Shown here: piece by piece, positions 9,462 to 20,483 of the stretch
Position numbering within the stretch: position 1 is the stretch's first letter
How the letters are laid out: each line of letters begins with the position of its first letter
Assembly: GCA_030247885.1 (NCBI GenBank)
Contig: JAPDRO010000008.1
Location: 1,116,001-1,180,000, forward strand
Origin: Taxawa tesnikishii (nom. ined.)
Lineage: Eukaryota > Ascomycota > Dothideomycetes > Dothideales
Direction: 5' to 3'
DNA: 64,000 nucleotides
The notes under the pieces: model-generated
What the model saw: only the letters and a program-made list of their open reading frames with translations
Databases searched by the model: none
What the model was told of the DNA's origin: nothing
Made by a program: the position numbers and the translations under genes

Positions 9462-11254
9462 ATGGATATTCGCTCGACGCAAGACAAAGAGACCGGCAAA
9501 TACTATCACTACTCTCCTGAAGAGGGCTGCTACATCTTTCAAGATGGACGACAAGTCCCGTGTCAACAACAGTCAACGAAGTCTGCAGCAGGCATGCACG
9601 CAGCAAGGAGATTACATACTCAAAGAAGCAGGTAATCAATGTCTCGTCGTCGAATGTTACGGTCACACTCATCTTCCGAAGTCATCCAGCAGGTCCGCCT
9701 TTGCAGCAGAGCGTTGCCTTTCCAGCTATCTCGAAAGGTGTCGCATTTACTCCCCAACTGCTGCCCAAGACCGACGACTCATTTTCGGCTTATGTTGCTT
9801 ACACAGGTGCGAATCAGCTCCCGCCCACAGACAAGGCCGGGTCCGGAAACTAACCAATGGTGGACAGGACCCACCCAGCAACCAAGACTTACCACAGTCG
9901 GTAATGCCGGCGAAGGTTTAACGTATTTAAGAGGCTCCGCGCCCGTTTGGTTGGGACAACAGCAAGCACACATCTCGCCTGCTGTTGCTCAGATACGGGA
10001 AACCACAGGTCCTCCTGAGTATATCACCGATCCAGCACTGCTGCGGCCAGAGCTCAAAGCCCACAGACTGTTACACACAGCTGGTCAGCAATCTGAGCAG
10101 CTCGACTCTCGTAAGCCCCTTGCAACACCGTTCCGTCGTTCGAGGCTGAGTAACCAGGATTCAGAAGACAGCGGAATGCAGCGGAGTTTTTCAAGCGTTT
10201 CAGGGTAAGCCTCACTTGTTCTAGCTTATTGTGTGCTCACCTCAGCAGGTTTTCCTTGTTCTGTGGACAGAGCCCGCTGGTGACGTCGGCAGCAATACGT
10301 CTGTGGTTACAGATATCCGTTTCGGAGAGAGTTCGTATTACAAAGTCAGAAGATTTGTAGTAATCCGTGAAGGCCAAGGCTATTGCACTTGCATGTAAGG
10401 CCTCTGTCTATCTTCTCTAGGTCTATGTTGACACAATTAGACCTATACTTACGTACGCAGAGCGCGGTGTTTCGAAACCAGGTGTCGTCAAATCAGAGCA
10501 TGGTATCATCCACACTACCAGGTACGCACCAGCGCCAGGTCCTGGAGAGTCACCAAGGGCTGGAGAATCACCTATGTTGCCAGAAGCGATCAGAGTCAGA
10601 GCGGACGATCCGACCGATAAACTAAGCACAATGTCGCGTATTCACTACGGGAAGCTATACACCGTGGAACATAACCTCAAAGTACGCAACTTTGGTATAA
10701 TACATCAAGACTCCCAGGGCACCCTCACACGCAATCTCAGAGCAGTCATGGTCAATATGTTTAGCCCACCCTCAACAGCAGGATCTTCGAGTGCTCCAAC
10801 GATGATCAATGCTCAAGCCTCAGTCGCCTCTACTCGTTCACCGAACGAGCAACAGGTTCCGCTCGCGCAAAGTCCACCGAGAGCTATGGTGCTTCCAGGC
10901 CAAAATCAGCGGGGCAAGGCACCGGTATACGCCCAAACGACTCCCCAGGCCCAAGGACCTCAAATGATTACCCGCTCACCAACGCAGGGGTTTGCAATCA
11001 CCAAATCAGCTTTCCAAGAATTGCAGCAACAGCCACAATTGTTTACTTCCGCTCCCGCTAGGACCTCTTATGTCGGTCGTCCCACACATACTTCATCCAC
11101 TGCCAAACAAGTTCCTGCACAACCTCTTGCAGCTGGAGAAGCCGAGGAAAGTGAGGGAACCAATGATCCTGATGAGACGGATGAATCGGAGGAAGAAGAT
11201 GAGTCTGACGAGACCGACGCGTCCAATGAGCCGGAGCAAGCCACGGCGACTTAA
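9462..11254 (+). CDS. DUF6590-domain protein, paralogue 3
   Basis: Six exons in phase: 9462-9631, 9682-9806, 9868-10110, 10158-10204, 10249-10394, 10441-11254 (514 aa). The N-terminal motif TGKYYHYSPEEGCYIF plus DGRQVP matches paralogue 2. The DUF6590 core, about residues 180-347, shows EFFKRFR, VFLVLWTEPAGD, YKVRRFVVIR, AERGVSKPG, SEHGIIHTT and SRIHYGKLYTVEHN. The tail is Gln/Pro/Ser-rich and ends in an acidic Glu/Asp run before TAA at 11252. After that stop the same frame stays open for 43 more Ser/Lys-rich codons to TGA at 11386. Either that tail is part of the protein in some alleles or by splicing, or it is a recent relic. Introns 1 and 2 are less certain than introns 3 to 5, which match the paralogues. 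Confidence 0.8.
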
Positions 11255-11386
11255 CAAAGCTCGAGCAAGCAAGGCTCGGCAAAGAAGAGCTCAAGCAAGA
11301 AGAGCTCGACCAAGAAAGGGTCGAGCATATCGTTCTTTGGTTTCGGAGGTTTGGGTGAGAAAGGAAGCGGAAAGGAAAGGAACTGA

Positions 11387-11857
11387 AAGTAGGAAATCGA
11401 GTATGGACAGGTTTTACCAACCATGTTAGTTGACACGATCTTTTGCAAGTTTTACCAATCAAATACGGCGGATTGAGGACTGGCGCCCAAAGCCTCTTTG
11501 AACCCTTTACGATGGCGGCGAATCTGTTATCATTGGCTGATTACGTTCGCGGGCCGAATGATTATAACAGACTTGTTTTGCCTACGGATTGGTTTACCGA
11601 GGGTGGTTGTTTCCTACGAAACGACGTCGTGGTTTTTAACCCAAGAATGAACAGTTTGGTAACGATTTCGATTCTCTTTTGTACAAACAACTATCTTTGT
11701 GTACGTTGATGCTGTTTACTCTCAGCTTCAATTCGGTAGATGAAATCCTATCGTAACTCGGCACAAAAATTGGACGATGCAACGCTGTGCCCGGCCACCG
11801 AAATTATAGCAGGTTTGCAAGTGCACAATGGTTCTACGATGGCAAAAACAAGATGTT
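11387..11857. other. Intergenic, no gene seen
   Basis: Region between the end of the DUF6590 reading frame and a tRNA gene. Only chance ORFs; presumably 3' UTR and the downstream flank of the tRNA gene. Confidence 0.4.
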
Positions 11858-11964
11858 GACGAGGGTGGGACTCGAACCCACGCTCCGAAGAACTAGTAGA
11901 TACCCTGGTAGAACCAGGTAGTTCGTACCTGAAACTAGCGCCATAACCACTCGGCCACCTCGCC
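11858..11964 (-). tRNA. tRNA-Leu (CAG anticodon) with intron
   Basis: On the minus strand the acceptor arms GGCGAGG and CCTCGTC pair (one G-U). The D arm is of A-box type (TGGCCGAGTGG) and the T arm is GTGGG-TTCGAAT-CCCAC with a standard B box. The anticodon stem CTAGT/ACTAG encloses TTCAGG with anticodon CAG, followed by an intron of about 29 nt just 3' of position 37, the usual site. A variable arm of about 11 nt fits the class II structure of tRNA-Leu. Confidence 0.9.
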
Positions 11965-12135
11965 TGTTACTGCGGAGTTGCTAAAATTTCTAATATGGGA
12001 TAGTTTTGGCTTATCGTACGCATTACCGCACCAACTCTAGGCTCATCCAAATGAACAACACTGCAACTTTATGAACTGGGTTATGCGTAGGTATGAACAT
12101 GGACAAGAAGTTTTCAGATGTCTCGCTGCATGCTC

Positions 12136-15100
12136 TCATGCGTCCGGAACACAAACAGGACACCTGAACCCGCCCCCTCCCTCCTCCGCGGCCTCTCTCC
12201 GCCCGAGGCCTTCAAGACACACACGATGACACACATGGCGACAGGCGAATACGATCAGCGCGAGTTTGCGCTTTCCCTCCAGCTCCTCCTCACTCCTGAA
12301 TGTGCCCGTTGTGTCGTTGGCCTTGCCTTTGCCTCTTCCCGCCGCATCATCGTTGGGTATATTTGCCGCCGCTCGCTTCCGCTTATCCACTAGTCGCTCC
12401 TGCTCGGTCTTCGTCCACTCGTCCCATACGCTTTCACCCACGCCAGGGCCCCATGCACGCCGCTTACATTGTTCGCACACCTGCGTCCGGGGTCGCCATC
12501 CGCGCTGCCGGAGTTGACGTGCCTCGTCCACATCGCCGAAAACATCACGGCCCAGAAGCTGATTGGCAAGCGAGAGGACGCCGGACTCATAGTTGTAGGC
12601 TGAGAATATGTCGAGCAAAACTGCTCGTAGATCGGACAACGATGGTGCGGTAAGTGTAGCTCTCGTCAGGAACGCACGGAAGACACGCAGGAACGACTGG
12701 TGGTTCTGGATACGGGAGGGTGTCATGCGACGACCGGCTGAGGGGTCTTGCTCAGGCTTGCCATCGCTTGATGCAGTAGTTGCGAGAAGCGCCGTGAACG
12801 TCTGCTGAACTGTGCTGCGCAACCCGTTGTTGATCTTCTCTCCATCAATGGTTTCGACGTGCAGTGGCAGCTGAGCAATTTCGGAACCCGCTTCTTTGGC
12901 AACGGATACCACAGCGTCGAGGAGGTTCAGCCACAAGAACTCATCCAGATCCAAATCGTCTTCTTTGACATCCCACACAGCATTTGTTCGATGTCGAGGC
13001 CCCTCGTTCTTGATGAAGTCGCTGTTTGACCTTGACAAAGCCAAACACCAATCCTGCTATATTTGTCGATAGCCTCTGTGAGGTCCGTGGCTGCCTCTTC
13101 CGCATTGGCAGTATCTGGAGTCTCGGCTGCAGCTCTGAGTAAACTGCATATTGCGCTCTTCAATGTTTGCATGTGCTTAACCAACCGGTCCATGGCGTCC
13201 CGAGCCAGGCCATCCTGAGCTAGTAGCAACACAGCCGCATCGATGATACCGTTCTCTTCCATGGCGGGGATCACTTCATCAAGCCGCAAATCTCCGGACT
13301 TGAGTAGGCCAATATAGTCTGCAACATGCTTGGGATCATGAATGCACATAAGCTGGACATATTGCTCGCCAAACTTAGTGATCATCTCATCGGAAGCCGC
13401 ACGAGCGGTCGGTGGTTCGCCATGGTAGTGAAGAAGTGACGGTTCAAGGAGCGTTCTGAGGAAGACAAAGCAAGCGTGGGAATCGGTCAGGGCATCAAAA
13501 ACTGTTCTAAGATATCCGGCGCATATCTTGACAACGTCCGCACAGTCTCTGGCAGGTCAATGGCCGCCAGATCCTGGGCATGTTGACATAGGAGAGCCTT
13601 GATGTCTGGAGCCTGTCGTGATGTAACATCGTTGCGTAAGCACTGAACAACATCTTCGAAAATGGATGACTTGTCGTCCGGGTCAATGAAATAGGTCTGA
13701 AGCAGGTAGACACACTGGTGTTGGGAGCGGTACTGGGACTTCAAGACGCGGTAGAAGCGAGCGTCGTGCAACAGCTGTATTAATTCGGGAGTGACCGGTG
13801 GATGATAGACCGATAGTAGATATTCCACGCTCAGCTGGCAATCATTCGCAAGGTCCTCAGACGGGAACGTGCAGAGCCGATCTAATACCTGCTGGAGTGC
13901 TGATCCGGAAAGAATCATAAACTGCGGATACTTCGGAAGGCTCCTTGCGATGAACATGTCAAGATAAATTGTTTGCTCGGGCGCGAATTCTTCGTCGGAC
14001 ATGATATCCAACAAAATTCCGATGATATGTTGCCTTGTCATTGAAGAATTTCCACGTCTCGTTGTGCCGTTGAGCTGTGACGCTAGGCCGTCGAATTCAT
14101 CTTCCTGCACGCCGTTAAGGAACGGATCTTCGAATGCCTCGTTCAGCATGCTCATAAAGCTAGCTGAGTCGTACTGCAGCAGCAGCCGAAGATAGGGGAA
14201 GGGTGGCTCATCTACACTCTCGGCCTCTGTTCGTACTTTGGATGTCGAGCCGGGTGGCCATGGTAAGATCTGATGCGAGAACAGGAATCTGTAGATGTCC
14301 GTCTTGACGCGGTCAGCATCTTGCTCGTCGATAGGCTCATCCTTCGGATACAATCGACCAGTCAAAGAGTAAGCCAGGTAGGCAAAGATCTTTCGTGCTG
14401 ATTCTATGATGGATTCATCAGGGGTCTCCTCGTTGTATGCGGACATCTTGAGTTCTTTGACTAAAGCAAGAAGGTCCACCAGCGGTGTAACAAAGTCAAG
14501 GAGTGCTTCATTCCAGACAAAGATGAGCGCGTCGTAGAGATTGTGCTGTTTGCATAGTCTGGTAATCTGATCGATGTCGAAAGCTCGGGGATCCAGCCTG
14601 CAGAGGAGTTCCTCTAATCGGCTGCTCTGGCGCAGCTCCATGAATCGATCCACCAGGTCCTTCACGACTGGAGGCGGCAAAGCCGTGATCTCTCCCTCGA
14701 GTATGTCCGTTTCGAGTAGTTCGAGGATGACTGCTTGTTCGCCTGAGTCTTTGTATGCATCGTACACCTCATCGAAGAGGAACGACTGATCGTCTATGGT
14801 GATACAGGCTGCAAAACACGCGATTGCCAGATCTTTTAAGCGGTCAGGATCTCGCTGCGCGGCTTGGGAGAAGGTGTAGCGAAGAGATGCAGAGATGAGT
14901 TCCAAAAGTCTTCCTTGCACAAGTGCATGGCGTGCAGCATCATCTTCCGGTAGGCCGACCGCCACACGCCCTACCTCGCCAACATAGTAGTTGATGGCAA
15001 GCCGGATGGCTGAGACGTCATCCCCATGCTCCACAAGTGCTGTGAGTCGATCCGCCCAATTAGACATTGTCCCTACCGCAACGTCGTTGAAGCCTAGCAG

Positions 15101-16957
15101 GAACAGCCGACCCTTGTACACCCGGAAGCTCATAAAGAAAGCGTCTGCCACCACACCATGCATGGCCGATTCGTTTTCTGTCTGCTCCACAACAACATGC
15201 AGCTGATCCGAGAATACGTTCTGGTGGTAAATATGCTTCTGTAGTAGGTCAACAGACTCCATGACATGGAGCGCACCGTCTTCCAGTATCACTAATCTCT
15301 GGCTGATTGTAAGCACACCAATGACGGATCTACTCAACCATTGTACCGCAACAATGGCCTCTTCACACTTCCAGCGCCTGCGAGGATGGAAGAAAAGATT
15401 CGGCAGCTTGTCTTTCTCGCTTTGACCATCTTGCGGCCGAGACTCTACTTCCAGAACGGTGAGGACGTTCGACCAGCAGTATACCAGCTTAGTTTCTGAC
15501 ACATCTTTTCCGGCAGTTGCCGTCTTTAACTTCACTGCCGGAAACCAAGCCAAGCAGCCACTTAAAGCACTGTGCGGAGTGATCTCCTTTGGTCTGGGGG
15601 ACTTGTGTTGCGTCTGCGCGATAGGGGTAGTGGATACTATGACGAGGAGATACGGCGTCAACATGGCAGTTAATCCCATAGTATCTGTAGGTTGTTCCAC
15701 GTTTCCTAGCGGGAGCGATGCAAATGCGAGCACCGAGCTTGGTTTACGATTGGCAACATCTTGAGGCCCAGCAGTTGGGTAGCGGCCAAGCAGCCGAGTA
15801 GTCTTCACCGTCCTAGAAACAGCACCCAACCCGCGCGTAGCAAGATGTGAGAACGCCATACCTCCATCATCTGCAGAGACGAGTGCAGTATGCCTGGTGC
15901 CCAAGAAGCCCACATGCAAGATGGCGCGACCGGGAACATGTCCATCCGGAACCTGCCTTGACTGGCCGGGCCTACTGACCGGAGGAATTTGAAGAAATGG
16001 CTTCGCAGGACGTGAAAGCTCCCAGGTAAATATGGATCCATTGCCGTGACCGCCAGCTACGGTAGAGTAATCCGCTGCTATGGCTAGAGACGTGACAGCG
16101 CCTGCTTCAACCGCCTTTGTACCTTGACCGATAATACTCTTTAGTGTCTGGTGATAATCAAACACTAGAATCAATCCTTTCGACGTCCCTATGACGATTG
16201 AGGCGGAGACGGCCAGGCAAGTAGGATGTCCGAAGTTACGTTTTCCGGCTTCTGAAAATGCCTGACTGGTTATCTTCTTCAGTCGAGTCCACCTCACGAC
16301 TTCCCACGGAGCCTGTGGAGTTCCTGGCAGATCACCGTCTTGCGACAATAGTTGAGAAGAAACAGAAGATTGGCGCGAATGCGGGCTCAGGAACGCCGGA
16401 GATTGAGCACGTGGCAATGAAGAATCTGAGAACCTTGACGAGAATCGCCGTTCAAACGGCTGTAGAGCTCCAGATGGACTGCGAAAATAACTCGACCGAG
16501 GGCTTAGTGAACTCCTTATAGGTGTACCGACCGGTGTCCCCTGCACAGATGGTGTATCGTCCGGAATTGATCCCGAATCCGTAGGGCTAGCAAGAGGTGC
16601 AGGGGAGACTGCTGGCTCAAGGACAATATCTGGTATATCGTCTGCCGTGGACTCCACACTCTCACTGTGTACAGACTCGCTGTAGGACAATCCTTCCTCG
16701 TCCCCAGCGGGCTCCTCTTCGTCTGGGTGCGCATAGTCCCCGAAGCCATGTTCTAAAGACTCTCTAGAACCCACTTCTTCCTCCTGTGTGTTGACCGGTA
16801 TTCTTTCCTTTGTATCTTTTGACGCTTCATCCGCCTCTATATCTTGGTTTTGACCCCCGCATCGCTGCCTCCAGCTGTAGAGCTCATCGACCTTGCTGAT
16901 GGGTCCGCATCGCCCGGCCTTCGTTCCAGTATCGCGCCTTGAGGTCCTCCCTAGCAA
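12136..16957 (-). CDS. VPS8: VPS8, CORVET tethering-complex subunit
   Basis: About 1607 aa once two frame breaks are allowed for. After a disordered acidic N-terminus, APWEVVRWTRLKKI and GTSKGLILVFDYHQ mark the Vps8 beta-propeller. A long alpha-solenoid follows, and the C-terminus carries a RING-like zinc finger: CEQCKR, CRHVCHRVCLE and CPVC. Vps8 is the Rab5/Vps21-binding subunit of CORVET, which tethers early endosomes on the way to the vacuole. The frame breaks after residues DILEQ (A-run 13497-13501 on the plus strand) and after WLCQGQ (T-run 13024-13026). In both cases one extra base restores the next conserved block, and the gap is too short for an intron. It is divergent from the GPALPP1-like gene. 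Confidence 0.88.
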
Positions 16958-17316
16958 CTGACGCGTTTACCCGGTTCTTTCCCTGCAATCCCCTATGTCT
17001 CGAATACGTATTGGTGTTAGGCGGCAGTTGCGGAGTTGTGGTGGGAGTTGTTCAATTGGAGCAAGATTCGACTGCCACGTATACTTTGCGCCGTATGTCT
17101 AAAGCCAAGATTCACGGCAGTTCTAGAACTGGATTGGAATAGAGATAGTTCAATCGTGTCTTTGTAGGTGGCTTATCCTACCACAGCTCCCAGCCTGTTA
17201 CCCGGCGCATTCACTCCAGATCGACGCCGTGTCGTTTCCGCAGTTTCCCCGCCAGCCATCTTCTTACGCGTGAACACCACCGAACTTCCCTGTTACTAAT
17301 ACACATATTCCTAACC
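16958..17316. promoter_or_regulatory. Divergent promoter region VPS8 / GPALPP1-like
   Basis: About 360 bp between two divergent genes. It must contain both promoters; no motif was singled out. Confidence 0.35.
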
Positions 17317-18207
17317 ATGACCGGAATAGGTCCAGCGCTCCCCCTCATCTACTCGCAAAGCGAAAGCGCCAGCTAGAAGAGAGCACGGAAGATGACACCC
17401 CCAGCGCTTCCGGCGCAAAGCGACAAAAGAGCCCATCCGAGCCAGAGAAGAGAGCTCGCGTGATCGGACCTGCGCCTCCACCAGCACCTCTCGATGAGCG
17501 ACCCGCAATCGGTCCCGATGAAGATGATGAAAGCAGCAGCAGCAGCGATGACGACTGTTTCGGGCCTGCGCTACCTACAGGTCCAGTGATCGATATCAAT
17601 GATGAGGCTGCTGGTGACCGCTCTACCCATTTACTTGAGGAGCAAAAGGTGTCACGGCGGTCTGCGAAGCGAGACGAATGGATGATGGTACCACCTAAGC
17701 AAGACGACCTAGCTGCTCGGCTCGACCCAACGAAACTACGCGCCAGAGGTTTCAATACCGGCAAAGGAGCGAAGGGACCTGCTGGGGGTGGTGGAGACAG
17801 TGCTATGTGGACAGAGACACCAGAGCAAAAACTCAAGAGGTTGCAGAATGAAGCAATGGGCGTCAAGACAGTCCAAGAACCATCTGGACGGGATGAGCGA
17901 GGTCAGTCAAAGGCCAAAGACGAGGAGACTGACAGAAGGATACGGGAGCATACGGTACGTTTGCTGGAACCTTTATTCGTATTCGCGAATGTTGAACTGT
18001 CTCTAGGAGAAGACACGAGGCAAGTCATTGTACGAACAACACCAGAAGACTTTTGATAGAGAAACGGAGGATGATCCAAGCAAGCGAGCCTTTGACAGAG
18101 AGAAGGATATGGCGGCAGGATCCAGAATTGGCCAGGCTCAAAAGAAAGAAATGCTCAACAAGGCAGCAGGCTTCTCGTCGAGGTTCTCTAGCGGCAGCTA
18201 CCTATAG
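17317..18207 (+). CDS. GPALPP-motif protein (DUF3752)
   Basis: Two exons, 17317-17954 and 18007-18207, about 279 aa. It shows the IGPALP, IGPAPPP, IGPDEDDE and FGPALPTG motifs typical of GPALPP1 proteins. A Ser/Asp-rich linker, RRSAKRDEWMMVPP, LKARGFNTGKG-type spacing and a C-terminal DUF3752 block follow (SLYEQHQKTF, FDREKDM, KKEMLNKAAGFSSRFS). Family members are nuclear, poorly characterised and linked to RNA or splicing factors. The ATG frame leaves the coding frame after MTGIGPALP; one extra C in the run at 17340-17344 would continue it as PHLLAKRKRQLEE, so a consensus error is likely. Confidence 0.82.
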
Positions 18208-18978
18208 AGAGCGCCGTCTGCCGTCGCGAGAAGGTCCCACTACTTGAACCTGAACGTTTTGCCATTGGGAGACACAGGTGTGTGAGGGCATCTGTACTCT
18301 TTCGAGCCACAAACAAGCAAGGAGTGCTCCTAAAACCACGATCCGGTTTCTGAAGATGTTGCCACCAATACTTGTTCAGCGAAACGAAAGACCCGTTTAC
18401 GATTGCTCATGATTGCTTTCCCTTCCTTCTCGATAAACCATGTCTTAGATAGGACCACTGAGACATAAACTATCATCGCTTACATGTGAATGATGAGGAA
18501 GAGCGTCTGAGAGTCCGGGGCTTGCCACGCCACCGTTGGCTGACAGGTTGTGGTCCATGCGTTCCAGCCGTCCTTCAGCCACTGCAGATCAACCAGCTCC
18601 CGCCCTTGTTTAGCCGTCTACCTCTGGTGTCACCACCTAACACTGACACCTTCCCTCCTCTCCTTGCTACAACAACATCTGCATCTCCCTCGCTCGCAGA
18701 GAAACACCATTCGTTGAACTGAGAGGCGTTGAACTGAGAGGCGTTGAACTGAGAGGCGCTTTGAGTTTCGTCTGCAGTGAAGCGCGCAGCATCCTCAGCG
18801 GCAAAGACCAACAACACCAACATCCCTGCCCTAGGCAACGGGAGGACTGCCTTGCTTTGGAGCTTCGCTGCGCTCTTGAAGGACCTTCATCGCTCGTGTT
18901 TGAGCGACTCTTCCACGGCCAGTCATTTACCGGCTCACCCTACATCAGCCCTTCGGATCTCCTCACCTTCCATTCACA
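18208..18978. other. Intergenic / 5' region of the RCR gene
   Basis: About 770 bp with no gene. The right part is pyrimidine-rich and looks like a 5' UTR or promoter. It holds a perfect three-copy 15-bp tandem repeat (18712-18756, listed separately). Confidence 0.4.
18712..18756. repeat. Three tandem copies of a 15-bp unit
   Basis: The unit CGTTGAACTGAGAGG occurs three times in perfect head-to-tail order, about 220-270 bp upstream of the RCR-domain gene start. It lies in noncoding sequence, probably promoter or 5' UTR. Confidence 0.85.
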
Positions 18979-19552
18979 ATGGCTTCCATACTCTACAAGC
19001 GGCAATGCAGCATGTACGGTGGCGACTACTGTGACGACTCATGGTGGTGGAGCGATGTAAGTCCACGGCAAGAAACGAATAGGATAACCCATGCACTGAC
19101 TACCTCTACAGACCGGTATGACCGTCCGCTACGTCGTCGTCGCCATTGTCTTCCTTGTCCTCGTTGCCTTCCTCGTCGGATCCTACTACCATGCAAAGAA
19201 GCGCATACGTCAAGGACTTCCACCGCTCGCCTACCACCGCTGGCTTGTCGCACGCAGGAGACATCCGCAACAGTTTCAACAGCAGCATGGATACGCTACT
19301 TACTACCAACAAGAGTCAAATGGCCAGGCGTACCCAATGCACGGCTACCCTCCAGCACCACCCGCCTACAATGCATGGGACGCTCCACCACCAGTCTACC
19401 AGCCGCCAGAGGGCGCTACCAAGGTCGCCGGAGATCAGAACTTCCCAAACACCCATCACAACAATGGCGAAAGCAGCAGCAGCGCTAACGTCGCTGCACC
19501 GCCTTCGTCCCACCAGGCCACGCGGCCTTACGGCGGCCACGTCACCCAGTAG
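18979..19552 (+). CDS. RCR-domain membrane protein (Congo red resistance family)
   Basis: Exons 18979-19056 and 19112-19552, 172 aa. A short Cys/Trp-containing N-terminus (YGGDYCDDSWWWSD) is followed by one strong membrane helix (VVVAIVFLVLVAFLVGSYY). Then come a basic juxtamembrane stretch (HAKKRIRQGLPP) and a cytosolic tail rich in Pro, Tyr and Gln with PPAY/PPVY sites. This is the layout of RCR proteins (PF12273), ER/vacuole membrane proteins that in yeast recruit the Rsp5 ubiquitin ligase through PY motifs and affect chitin deposition. The PPxY-type motifs in the tail fit that role. Confidence 0.85.
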
Positions 19553-19871
19553 GATTGTTCCTGGTGCGTGCTCTGAGCCCAAGGTTTTCGTCCTGGTCAA
19601 ACAGACGGGCCATTCTCTACCTTTCCTTCTGTTCTCCCGTATAGGTGGCATGCAAGTGGGTGGATACTTTTGCTGAGATTGCGTCGATATTCAAGATACC
19701 ACTGGGGGCGTCTTTGCTGAGTCGGGTTCAGGATGGCGTATGTCGGTTGACTGAGCGATGGAAACACAGGACGTACTCGGCGCATCTTCACCGGTTGTAG
19801 CATTTGCATGAAATCAAGACATTCATCAGTCGTATTGTCCGTCACTCTTGGTGCCGTTCCAGTTCCGTGCT
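19553..19871. other. Convergent intergenic region
   Basis: About 320 bp between the 3' ends of the RCR gene and CIA2. No feature seen. Confidence 0.4.
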
Positions 19872-20483
19872 TCACTCGCAAGTCGAAAGCATCTTCCTGA
19901 TGACTCCCACAAGCGTTCCGTTCTCCATAGCAGCGGCAACCCTCTCCTTGTCACCCAGCTGCTTGTTCACCGCTTCGCCTGTGCTGTGCGTGCCCTCCTT
20001 GATCCTGACATCGATCCTGAACCGCGGCGGCAGAGCCTGCTCCAACCGCACCCTCACGCCCAACCCAATGACCGTAGCAAGCGAACAGTGCGTGATGGTC
20101 GGCGTAACCAGAACCTGCACGGTACTGATCTTGCTCCTGGGCGACGAGGGAGGAATGATCTTGATATCCGGCAGCGACACTACGGCCAACGAGCCGAGCG
20201 AAAGCGGGTGTTCCGGGTCCGAGATTGTGGAGATCAGGTCGAAGACTTCCTGCTCGTCGATTTCTTCTGCTTCGTCGTCGTCGTCGTCGGTTAGAGAGGG
20301 TGTAGAGGGAGAGGCGGGAGAGGGTGGCGCCGCGAAGGCGGAGTCGTAGCTGGGGTAGGCGGAGATCAGGCCATCGAAGAGTCCGCTGCCTTGGTTGTGC
20401 TTCTTCGTCGCGGACTCGTGGCGGCGAGAGGGAAGGTCGGAGGGGTTGAGGATGGTGGGGTTTGCGTTGTCCTTGTCGTCCAT
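19872..20483 (-). CDS. CIA2: CIA2 / MIP18-family cytosolic Fe-S assembly protein
   Basis: Single exon, 203 aa, from MDDKDNANPTILNPSDLP (the frame is open further upstream). After a Ser/Pro and Asp-rich linker, the MIP18 domain reads EVFDLISTISDPEHPLSLGS, VVSLPDIKI, VTPTITHCSLATVIGLGVR with the conserved Cys in THCS, then RFRIDVRIKEGTHSTGEAVN and KQLGDKERVAAAMEN. It is the targeting subunit of the CIA complex that hands 4Fe-4S clusters to cytosolic and nuclear enzymes. Full length for the family. Convergent with the RCR gene. Confidence 0.92.
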   Translation of the reverse strand: MDDKDNANPTILNPSDLPSRRHESATKKHNQGSGLFDGLISAYPSYDSAFAAPPSPASPSTPSLTDDDDDEAEEIDEQEVFDLISTISDPEHPLSLGSLAVVSLPDIKIIPPSSPRSKISTVQVLVTPTITHCSLATVIGLGVRVRLEQALPPRFRIDVRIKEGTHSTGEAVNKQLGDKERVAAAMENGTLVGVIRKMLSTCE

